DNA of 5,271 nt from Sporomusa sp. (GTDB lineage Bacteria; Bacillota_C; Negativicutes; Sporomusales; Sporomusaceae): the NCBI GenBank assembly GCA_029256645.1, contig JAQSXM010000270.1, positions 1 through 5,271 on the forward strand. The letters run 5' to 3'. The position numbers were made by a program, and so were the translations under genes. The notes under the pieces were generated by a model that did not search any database, had not been told where the DNA came from, and worked only from the letters and a program-made list of their open reading frames with translations. Shown in pieces: positions 1 to 5,090 of the stretch. How positions within the stretch are numbered: the first letter of the stretch is position 1; each line of letters starts with the position of its first letter.

Positions 1-12
1 ATACTTAACTGA

Positions 13-41
13 ACACATTACCGCCATCCGCGGCATACAAT
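13..41 (+). promoter_or_regulatory. Mother-cell sporulation promoter (sigma-E/sigma-K type) for the DUF2935 gene
   Basis: The -10 element CATACAAT (34-41) is an exact match to the CATACANT consensus known for sigma-E. Read with the next base, CATACAATA also fits the sigma-K pattern CATANNNTA. The -35-like heptamer ACACATT (13-19) lies 14 nt upstream, the usual sigma-E spacing, and matches about 5 of 7 consensus positions. The -10 is about 35 nt from the ATG at 77. A nearly identical element stands before cotJA, which strengthens the call. Sigma-E and sigma-K cannot be told apart from sequence alone. Confidence 0.62.
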
Positions 42-76
42 ACACTAAAATCCGTTTTTGTTGGGAGTGTGTTGCT

Positions 77-1312
77 ATGCCGCGTCGCTCGTCTGGTACA
101 GGCAATGTTCTGCCGGTGCCGTCACTTGATATTGAAGAAGTCAAGTTTTGGCTGCACATCATGGAAGATCATGCTCTGTTCATTAAGACCGGTTTACCTT
201 TTGATAAGCCTGATCTGATTGAAGAAGCCAGCACTTTTGAACGGGAGTTTAAGGCTTTGCGAGTACGGGCTGAAAAATCCCAAGTCGAGAAAAAATTTGC
301 TGAATTAATTGCCGATACAATGTCGTCTCTTAAAGAGTTTATTAAGTTCAAAATCCTCTTGCTCGGTTTATCACTGACCAATAAGCTGGGCAGCGCATTA
401 CCGCCACTCTTTTTTGACCATATTATCCGGGAAGCCGAGTATTTTATGGCCATTTTAGAGAAGATTCGGGCTGGTAAGAAATTAGCTGTGGTCAAAGCCC
501 TGGAAGCTGATTTCTGGCTAAGAATTATGGCTGAACATACCAAGTTTATTGGCAGCAGGCTGGATCCGTCTGAGATCAGTATGATTGATGTTGTCAGAGG
601 CTATCAAGACGAGTTTGACGACTTGACAATGCAGGGGTGGGACTATGTGAGTTTCTTTGAACATAAGTCCAGCGAATTGCCTGCCTTCAATCGCTTCCTG
701 CAGGATAGCCGTGCCGCAACTGTGCGGCTGCGGGACTTTGAGCAGGCCACCTACGACATGATTATTAACAATAGGCTGTTAAGTACGATTTCCGCCGTTA
801 TGGCCGACCATGTCCGCCGCGAAACAGATCATTTTCTCTTGGTACTGGCCATGATAGAAAAAGGCGTAATCAAGATAGAGAAAGACTGTGTGGATGTGAA
901 ATATAAGAACCATACTAAATTTGGCATATTAGTTGATGAAGAAGTTGCTGAAGATGCTGGAGAAAATATTGAAACCGCTAACTATATAAAATGCAATGAG
1001 TTTGTAGAACGCGAGCATGTTCTTGAAGAAGATGCAGTTGATGATATCGAACTAGATTGTACACCTGATAATGATGAGCGCGAAAAGATTGTAACTAATA
1101 CAGACTCAGTCGAACAAAAGGTTAATTTGGCGGAAGATATGAGTAGTGGAACGAAAGCTAAATATCAGGTTAAAACTGCAATCGTGCCGGACGTAGAAGT
1201 AGCGGTTCGGCCTGAACCGGAGAATGCTCCCAAGACTGACAAAAATGGGAAAAAGAGTAAGTATAAGTGGGGCGAAAACTGGCCACGGCAGTTAGGCAAA
1301 CAAAAGGTATAA
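77..1312 (+). CDS. DUF2935 domain protein (two modules) with long charged C-terminal tail
   Basis: The function is not established. The family is predicted to form helical bundles with conserved His/Glu residues, suggestive of a metal site. Two homologous modules are visible. Module A has a W25-H27-M29-H32 helix and a later H115/E119 helix. Module B has W147-M151-H154 and H245/E249/H252. The spacing of the FW-x3-M-x2-H motif is the same in both. No signal peptide or membrane segment is seen, so it is probably cytoplasmic. Residues 265-411 lie outside the modules: an acidic stretch rich in Asp/Glu (about 285-335), then a Lys-rich end carrying a KWGENWPRQLGK motif. The ATG is preceded by GGGAG 9 nt upstream. 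The gene is monocistronic, between a sporulation-type promoter and a terminator, so spore-related expression is inferred. The domain call is from remembered family features, not a search. Confidence 0.8.
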   Translation: MPRRSSGTGNVLPVPSLDIEEVKFWLHIMEDHALFIKTGLPFDKPDLIEEASTFEREFKALRVRAEKSQVEKKFAELIADTMSSLKEFIKFKILLLGLSLTNKLGSALPPLFFDHIIREAEYFMAILEKIRAGKKLAVVKALEADFWLRIMAEHTKFIGSRLDPSEISMIDVVRGYQDEFDDLTMQGWDYVSFFEHKSSELPAFNRFLQDSRAATVRLRDFEQATYDMIINNRLLSTISAVMADHVRRETDHFLLVLAMIEKGVIKIEKDCVDVKYKNHTKFGILVDEEVAEDAGENIETANYIKCNEFVEREHVLEEDAVDDIELDCTPDNDEREKIVTNTDSVEQKVNLAEDMSSGTKAKYQVKTAIVPDVEVAVRPEPENAPKTDKNGKKSKYKWGENWPRQLGKQKV

Positions 1313-1327
1313 TATTTATTGAAAAAG

Positions 1328-1355
1328 AACCCCTCACGCATATGCGGGAGGGGTT
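1328..1355. terminator. Shared terminator between convergent genes
   Basis: AACCCCTC (1328-1335) pairs with GAGGGGTT (1348-1355). Inside, after one A/G mismatch, CGC pairs with GCG around an ATAT loop. On the minus strand the stem is followed by CTTTTTC, a usable U-tract, so it should stop the beta-propeller transcript. On the plus strand only TTT follows, so termination of the DUF2935 transcript is weaker but plausible. It lies 15 nt past the plus-strand stop codon and about 20 nt past the minus-strand stop. Confidence 0.75.
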
Positions 1356-1375
1356 TAGCCTTATGTAGCGAATTA

Positions 1376-2302
1376 TTAGGGAAGAATGGCAATGCTTGAT
1401 AGCAGCTGTCGTTTTGTATTTGTCACTGCCAGGAGTGGCCCACTGGCTAAATCAATCAGACTCAGATCGGCGAATAAGTTGCTGGTGCCAATCGCCAGGT
1501 GAGTGTCTGGAATTAGATACAAGCGGGACAGCGATCTCCCGATGGCCAAGCGGTCGATAATCTGCGCGGTATTCAGATTGATGACAAAGATAGATGCACC
1601 ATCTTCGTTGACGATATACGCAGTCTGATTATCTGCTGCCACGGCGGCATGACAGGGATAGGCTGCAAGGCTGCTGGGGCAACTGGGACATTGAATTGTT
1701 ACTACCGCCGGTGACCGGCGTTTTTTACTTAAATTAAACAAGGCAACACCTTCACCGGTGAAAGCCGTGTTCGTAAATGGAACAATCAGGCGGCTATCAG
1801 ATAAAATAATATTTGTTGGTATGCCGGCAATATCATACTGCCAGGCGATATTACCATTGGTGTCTAGTTCCATAATTGTGCCACCGGCATGGTGTTCCCA
1901 AGCGGTATAGATTCTTTCTGCGTCAGCTGCCAATCCTACGCAGCTGGCTTTAACTGCCGGTGCTCCCAGTGACTGGCTGGACATTGTTGTCAAATCAAAG
2001 CGGTGTAGTGCGCCGCAAGGTTCGGCAAGGTAGGCAAAAGTTGCACTGGTTTCCTGCAAGACAAACTGGGCAGGGTAGGGAATTGTCATTGGCAGGCTAT
2101 AGAGTGTCCAGTTGGTTAAGTTTACTGCCAAAATCTCATTTTTCCCGTTGGTATTGGCACATGGCAGGTAAGCTTTTGTATAATCCGGGGTTACCGCAAG
2201 TTCAGTGGGACTTAATTCGGGGGAAAAGGCCAGTTCGGTCAGAATTTCCCCGCTGGGGCCATCTGCAACAAATACAGTATGGGTGGCAGCGTCAACAGCC
2301 AA
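1376..2302 (-). CDS. YncE-like cytoplasmic beta-propeller protein; start region appears frameshifted
   Basis: The product is a repetitive beta-propeller protein of unknown role. Blades resemble the YncE/NHL/WD40-like class: repeated units with AVDAATHTVFVADG, LAVTPDYTKAYLP, IYTAWEHHAGGTIMELD and TAYIVNEDGASIFVINL, about 40-45 residues apart. That would give six or seven blades. No signal peptide or anchor is visible. A cysteine cluster, C205-x2-C208 and C217-H218, sits in one blade and could bind metal, though this is a guess. The reading frame is open only from the TTG at 2302, which has no ribosome binding site. A good AGAGGTG plus ATG lies 23 nt further upstream but is out of frame by one base (see separate entry). 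The original protein was therefore probably about 316 residues, starting MGVTPYKLL. The gene ends against a terminator shared with the convergent DUF2935 gene. It could be a fresh pseudogene, or intact if the base is a sequencing error. Confidence 0.68.
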   Translation of the reverse strand: MAVDAATHTVFVADGPSGEILTELAFSPELSPTELAVTPDYTKAYLPCANTNGKNEILAVNLTNWTLYSLPMTIPYPAQFVLQETSATFAYLAEPCGALHRFDLTTMSSQSLGAPAVKASCVGLAADAERIYTAWEHHAGGTIMELDTNGNIAWQYDIAGIPTNIILSDSRLIVPFTNTAFTGEGVALFNLSKKRRSPAVVTIQCPSCPSSLAAYPCHAAVAADNQTAYIVNEDGASIFVINLNTAQIIDRLAIGRSLSRLYLIPDTHLAIGTSNLFADLSLIDLASGPLLAVTNTKRQLLSSIAILP

Positions 2303-2322
2303 TAGCTTATATGGTGTTACCC

Positions 2323-2337
2323 CATGCGATCACCTCT
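2323..2337 (-). promoter_or_regulatory. Ribosome binding site and probable original start codon of the beta-propeller gene, out of frame
   Basis: Read on the minus strand, AGAGGTG (2337-2331) is followed after 5 nt by ATG (2325-2323). This is by far the best initiation site near the gene. As written the codons are ATG GGG TAA, so translation stops after two residues. If the run of four G (2323-2320) had five, the frame would read M-G-V-T-P-Y-K-L-L-A-V-D and continue into the propeller without a break. In the present body frame a TGA lies just upstream, so there is no alternative upstream start. Confidence 0.6.
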
Positions 2338-2453
2338 TTTTCCATCCGTAGTTTTGTTAGTTCGATGACTAATTTTCCTAGACTCCCGTCTTCTATCTAC
2401 TGGGAGTTAAGAGCGGCTTAGCCCCTCTTTATCTGTTTAGAAGTCATTTAGTA

Positions 2454-2459
2454 TATAAT
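2454..2459 (+). promoter_or_regulatory. Housekeeping -10 box for the SEDS gene
   Basis: TATAAT at 2454-2459 is a perfect sigma-A -10 hexamer. Upstream, no good TTGACA-like -35 is seen at 17 nt (ATCTGT occupies that place), so it would be weak or need an activator. It lies about 50 nt before the GTG start. No sporulation-sigma element like the two elsewhere in the window is visible here. Confidence 0.4.
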
Positions 2460-2509
2460 ATGGGTTAATGGCTGATTGGTTAACGTGTTTTTGAAGGGAG
2501 CGCCAGAGC

Positions 2510-3715
2510 GTGAGAGAGAAAAAGATCCGAAGGTTCCCCAAACTATGGGTTAGTCCGGCTGAAGCCGTATTTTTTATTGCGGGAATTCTGTTCTTAATTG
2601 GTACTGTAAATGTCTTTAGTGCTAGCTTTGTGCTTGGGGGTCAGTTGTTTCACGACGGCTATTTTTTTGTAACCCGCCATCTGCTGTCTTTTGGTGTTGG
2701 CTTTGTGGTTATGATAATAGCTGCTGTAATCGATTACCGCAAGATAAGCCGCGGTTGGCTGATCGTGGCGATACTTGCAGCCCTGGGGCTGTTGCTGGCT
2801 GTGCATTTTGACGGAGAGTATGCTAATGGTGCCAGGCGGTGGCTCAAACTTGGCAGCTTTCAATTTCAGCCGTCCGAGATCGCCAAGATTACTGCTATTG
2901 TGATTACGTCCGCTTACCTCGGTGTACGGCTTGATCGAGGATTGCCTGTATCATTATACTCCTGGCCGCTGGGGGTGACATTGGTTATGGGCGTGTTTGT
3001 GCTTAAGCAGCCTGATATGGGTACTGCTGCCGTTATTGTCGGTTTGAGTCTGGTCCTGTATATTTTAGCAGGTATTCCACGCCAGGAGCTTACCTTTTTA
3101 GGTATGACCGCTGTAGCTATGACTATATATCTAGTATATGCAGCTGCCTATCGGGCTGAGCGGATTTTGGCCTGGATTGATCCCTGGGCTTATCAGCAAA
3201 CATCAGGCTATCAGACCGTACAATCTCTCCTGGCGATTGGCTCTGGCGGTGCGTTTGGGTCTGGGCTGGGAATGGGAGCCAGCAAGTTTCATTATTTGCC
3301 AGAGGCGCATACAGATTTCGCTTTTGCTGTATTATGCCAGGAAATGGGCTTTGTCGGGGCAGCTCTCGTCTTAGTACTCTTCGGAGCTATGGCTTGGTAT
3401 GGGCTGCAGATAGCCCGCCGTGCTCCTGATGGCTATGGTTTTATGCTGGCGGCCGGGGTGACAACACTGGTAGTAGGGCAGGCCATCGGAAATATTGCCA
3501 TGGTTTCAGGCATGTTCCCAGTCACTGGTGTACCACTTCCCTTCATTAGTTTTGGTGGTACCTCCCTTATTATCAATTGTGCCGCCGTAGGTCTCTTAAT
3601 TAGTATCGGACGCAGGGCAAGTGCCAAAGCCTTTAAGCCAGGTCAAGCGCCACTAACGCCTACTCGTTCACAGTTAAAGCTGGTTAAAAAGAACGGACGT
3701 CCAACCGGCGCCTAA
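2510..3715 (+). CDS. SEDS-family peptidoglycan glycosyltransferase (FtsW/RodA/SpoVE-like)
   Basis: SEDS proteins are multi-spanning membrane enzymes that polymerise lipid II into glycan strands with a partner class B penicillin-binding protein. Family landmarks occur in order: an N-terminal helix ending VNVFSAS (33-39), NGARRWLKLGSFQFQPSEIAK (106-126), KQPDMGTA (166-173), ERILAWIDPW (217-226), GYQTVQSLLAIGSGG (233-247), the catalytic-type Asp269 within EAHTDFAFA, and PVTGVPLPFISFGGTS (337-352). About ten hydrophobic helices and 401 residues are normal for the family. The GTG start has AGGGAG (2495-2500) 9 nt upstream. FtsW- and SpoVE-like features (VFSAS, PFISFGGTS) are clear, but the gene is away from a division/cell-wall cluster and no penicillin-binding protein is adjacent. 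I therefore do not choose between vegetative division, elongation and spore cortex roles. The C-terminal tail (370-401) is basic and cytosolic. Confidence 0.93.
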   Translation: MREKKIRRFPKLWVSPAEAVFFIAGILFLIGTVNVFSASFVLGGQLFHDGYFFVTRHLLSFGVGFVVMIIAAVIDYRKISRGWLIVAILAALGLLLAVHFDGEYANGARRWLKLGSFQFQPSEIAKITAIVITSAYLGVRLDRGLPVSLYSWPLGVTLVMGVFVLKQPDMGTAAVIVGLSLVLYILAGIPRQELTFLGMTAVAMTIYLVYAAAYRAERILAWIDPWAYQQTSGYQTVQSLLAIGSGGAFGSGLGMGASKFHYLPEAHTDFAFAVLCQEMGFVGAALVLVLFGAMAWYGLQIARRAPDGYGFMLAAGVTTLVVGQAIGNIAMVSGMFPVTGVPLPFISFGGTSLIINCAAVGLLISIGRRASAKAFKPGQAPLTPTRSQLKLVKKNGRPTGA

Positions 3716-3749
3716 TCTTGTGTTTAAAGGCCGCCCTTTACGGTAATAA

Positions 3750-3787
3750 TTACTAATGAAATGATATTTCTATTCATTAATTAGTAA
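3750..3787. repeat. AT-rich imperfect inverted repeat in the spacer before the PspC gene
   Basis: TTACTAAT (3750-3757) is the exact reverse complement of ATTAGTAA (3780-3787). Within it GAAAT (3758-3762) and ATTTC (3766-3770) pair around GAT. No T-run follows, so it is not a standard intrinsic terminator. It may be a regulator-binding site for the downstream gene, or an mRNA structure. The rest of the 161-bp spacer (3716-3876) shows no gene or convincing promoter. A small TAAAGG/CCTTTA hairpin at 3725-3740 also lacks a T-run. Confidence 0.4.
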
Positions 3788-3876
3788 GTGAAATTGGCCG
3801 GTAATATCCAGAGGCTCACATTACGGGTGTAAAGCAGCTGGGCGTTGCGGCAATTTCCTCAAGGGGGCCTTCGCTT

Positions 3877-4152
3877 ATGATTTGGTTAATCCGGGCAGGC
3901 GCATACCTTTTCAGCGGATTGACAGTGTGGCAGTTTGTCCAGGGCGCCGGTACGCCGGAGTCAGTCGGAATCCATCATCAGCTGGCACTTGACCAGCAAC
4001 ATGGGATGGTATTTGGTGTGTGCGCCGGTTTTAGCGTATATACAGGTTTAGATGTTACGTTAATCCGCTTGGCATGGGCGCTATCAGTTCTGTATCGTGG
4101 GGCGGGGATTGTGTTGTACATTTTGGCATTCTTAATTATGCCGGTTTCTTAA
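3877..4152 (+). CDS. Small PspC-domain membrane protein
   Basis: This is a 91-residue inner-membrane protein. An N-terminal hydrophobic helix (about 2-21) is followed by a short soluble stretch (about 22-42). Then comes a typical PspC core: GMVFGVCAGFSVYTGLDVTLIRL (43-65) leading into a second membrane segment ending LYILAFLIMPVS (80-91). The core matches the family pattern G-V-C-x-G-(L/F)-x-x-Y-x-G-(L/I)-D-x-T-(L/V)-x-R-(L) and closing LIMP. PspC proteins belong to envelope-stress responses, but no pspA or other psp gene is next to it, so the stress role is only a family-level inference. The extra N-terminal helix is not part of the core domain. The start is supported by AAGGGGG (3861-3867) 9 nt before the ATG. 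It has its own terminator downstream and is 161 bp from the SEDS gene, so it may be separately transcribed or the tail of that unit. Confidence 0.82.
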   Translation: MIWLIRAGAYLFSGLTVWQFVQGAGTPESVGIHHQLALDQQHGMVFGVCAGFSVYTGLDVTLIRLAWALSVLYRGAGIVLYILAFLIMPVS

Positions 4153-4164
4153 ATATTATAGTAG

Positions 4165-4197
4165 ATTCGGCAGGCTTTGTGCCTGCCGAATTTTTTT
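4165..4197 (+). terminator. Strong intrinsic terminator after the PspC gene
   Basis: ATTCGGCAGGC (4165-4175) pairs perfectly over 11 bp with GCCTGCCGAAT (4181-4191) around a TTTGT loop, followed directly by a run of seven T (4191-4197). It ends the SEDS/PspC transcription and isolates the cotJ operon, which must have its own promoter. Confidence 0.93.
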
Positions 4198-4208
4198 GTT
4201 CAAGTGAG

Positions 4209-4237
4209 GGACATTTGCTGCTGGCTTCACATAAAAT
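4209..4237 (+). promoter_or_regulatory. Mother-cell sporulation promoter (sigma-E type) of the cotJ operon
   Basis: The -10-like CATAAAAT (4230-4237) differs from the sigma-E consensus CATACANT at one base. Read on, CATAAAATA also fits the sigma-K pattern. A -35-like GGACATT (4209-4215) lies 14 nt upstream. The stretch CATAAAATACACTA (4230-4243) matches 13 of 14 bases of the element at 34-47, and both have ACATT exactly 14 nt upstream. The cotJ operon of Bacillus subtilis is known to be sigma-E dependent, which fits. The -10 ends 31 nt before the cotJA start. Confidence 0.62.
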
Positions 4238-4268
4238 ACACTAGGTTAATTGAGAGGAGGCTTTCTTT

Positions 4269-4604
4269 GTGAGCAAAAAGACCAAGAGCGAAATGTATGC
4301 AGAACGCGGAAAAAGCAAAGTTATGAAAATGAAGGATGACCTTCATGATATCGATGATATCGATGATATATGTGATATGGATGATGAATTGGACGATGAC
4401 ATGGATGATATGTGTGATATGGAAAACAAGAAATGCATGACAGGCATGGATAAAGATATGGACGCTGAGCTGCCAGAATGTATTTTACTGGCTCATTCGT
4501 ATGTTCCGTGGCAATATTATGAACAAGCGTTTACCCCGTCCGAAGCACTTATGAAGGGCACGCTGTTTCCGGAACTTTGGGGCGTCTACCCAATACCCAA
4601 ATAG
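4269..4604 (+). CDS. cotJA: Spore coat-associated protein CotJA with acidic N-terminal extension
   Basis: CotJA is a small spore-coat component produced in the mother cell. Its role with CotJB and CotJC is in coat composition, and its biochemistry is unknown. The family core is residues 68-111, with LPECILLAHSYVPWQYY and the diagnostic TPSEALMKGTLFPELWGVY. CotJA proteins I know are about 70-80 residues; this one is 111 because of an N-terminal addition. Residues 1-22 are Lys-rich, and residues 23-67 are a low-complexity tract of Asp with Ile, Met and Cys, including the repeat DDICDMD (32-38) and DDMCDME (46-52). The GTG start has a near-perfect AGAGGAGG (4253-4260) 8 nt upstream. The core alone has no internal start with a good ribosome binding site, so the extension is probably real. 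It is first gene of the operon, 24 nt before cotJB. Confidence 0.88.
   Translation: MSKKTKSEMYAERGKSKVMKMKDDLHDIDDIDDICDMDDELDDDMDDMCDMENKKCMTGMDKDMDAELPECILLAHSYVPWQYYEQAFTPSEALMKGTLFPELWGVYPIPK
4347..4423 (+). repeat. Low-complexity GAT-rich coding repeat within cotJA
   Basis: The 9-bp unit GATATCGAT is tandemly repeated from 4347. A 20-bp unit at 4362-4381 recurs at 4404-4423 with one mismatch. The repeats are multiples of three apart and stay in frame, encoding Asp-Ile/Met/Cys units. Such DNA can change copy number by slippage without breaking the frame. Confidence 0.75.
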
Positions 4605-4628
4605 ATAAAGCATGGAGGTGTAGAATAA

Positions 4629-4886
4629 GTGAAATATGAAAAACAGCTAGCGATGCTTAGGAAAGTTCAGGAGATGGAGTTTGTAGCTATCGAGCTTAAT
4701 CTTTATCTGGACACCCATCCTTGTGACCGAGACGCGATTAATGATTTCAACTGTGCAGTAGAGGTGTTAAAAAAGTATAAGGAAAGATATGAAGCTGAAT
4801 TCGGGCCGCTCTTGAATTTTGGGTTTGGCGGCTTATCCGAGGATCCATGGCAATGGGTACAAGGACCATGGCCTTGGGAACTATAA
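4629..4886 (+). CDS. cotJB: Spore coat protein CotJB
   Basis: This is the second protein of the cotJ spore-coat operon, a small soluble protein deposited with CotJC; its activity is unknown. The 85 residues match the family's usual size. The pattern is recognisable: a helix with MLRKVQEMEFVAIELNLYLDTHP (9-31), then DRDAINDFN (33-41), a charged helix VEVLKKYKERYEAEFGPL (44-61), and the tryptophan-rich end WQWVQGPWPWEL (74-85). The GTG start is chosen because GGAGGTG (4614-4620) lies 8 nt upstream; the ATG at codon 9 has no such site. It lies 24 nt after cotJA and 24 nt before the cotJC ATG, so the three are co-transcribed. Confidence 0.93.
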   Translation: MKYEKQLAMLRKVQEMEFVAIELNLYLDTHPCDRDAINDFNCAVEVLKKYKERYEAEFGPLLNFGFGGLSEDPWQWVQGPWPWEL

Positions 4887-4910
4887 TTATGTGATAAAGG
4901 AGCAGTGGAT

Positions 4911-5090
4911 ATGTGGATATATGAAAAGAAGCTTGAACATCCCGTACGCGTCACCTGCCCGGATGTAAAATTTGCCAAGATGGTTATCACCCAATACGGT
5001 GGACCTGATGGTGAACTGGGTGCCTCGCTACGATATTTAAATCAGCGCTATAGTATGCCGACTGATAAAGCTAAAGGGTTGTGTACATAA
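4911..5090 (+). CDS. cotJC: CotJC (manganese catalase family coat protein), 5' part only; gene interrupted
   Basis: Intact CotJC is a roughly 190-residue coat protein of the dimanganese catalase family. Here the first 57 residues are excellent: MWIYEKKLEHPVRV, then ITQYGGPDGELGASLRYLNQRYS (27-48) and KAKGL (53-57). They include Glu35, equivalent to the first metal ligand of Mn catalases. The protein then ends with C58-T59-stop. In relatives GLLTDIGTEE-x-AHLE follows, carrying the second Glu and His ligands; it is absent in every frame downstream. About 130 residues and most ligands are lost, so this piece cannot be an active catalase. I chose the ATG at 4911, 8 nt after AAAGGAG (4896-4902), over the GTG at 4905, which is too close to that site. 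The break coincides with the end of a convergent serine recombinase gene, so the cause is probably insertion of an excisable element rather than decay. Confidence 0.87.
   Translation: MWIYEKKLEHPVRVTCPDVKFAKMVITQYGGPDGELGASLRYLNQRYSMPTDKAKGLCT
5079..5090. other. Candidate recombination junction (att half) at the break in cotJC
   Basis: The similarity to CotJC ends at or just after codon 57 (TTG, 5079-5081). The 12 bases TTGTGTACATAA there form an imperfect palindrome, symmetric in 10 of 12 positions around a central TA (5084-5085). Serine-recombinase att sites are typically imperfect palindromes with a short crossover core. The exact core cannot be defined without the other junction. Confidence 0.5.

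Noticed and set aside
169..543. 124-aa open frame on the minus strand inside the DUF2935 gene
   Set aside because: It is antisense to a well-supported gene with clear motifs, has no recognisable domain, and its composition is that of a shadow frame.
2382..2407. ACTCCC/GGGAGT inverted repeat between the divergent genes
   Set aside because: Only six pairs around a 14-nt loop and no T-run on either strand; likely chance.
1960..2421. 153-aa open frame on the plus strand opposite the beta-propeller gene
   Set aside because: Its product is rich in Trp, Gln and Arg without any family pattern. The opposite strand has clear propeller repeats, so this is a shadow.
3725..3740. TAAAGG/CCTTTA hairpin just after the SEDS gene as a terminator
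   Set aside because: The stem is six pairs and no T-run follows; the spacer shows no convincing terminator before 4165.
4703..4990. 95-aa open frame on the minus strand across cotJB and cotJC
   Set aside because: It overlaps two recognisable coat genes on the other strand and shows no motif.
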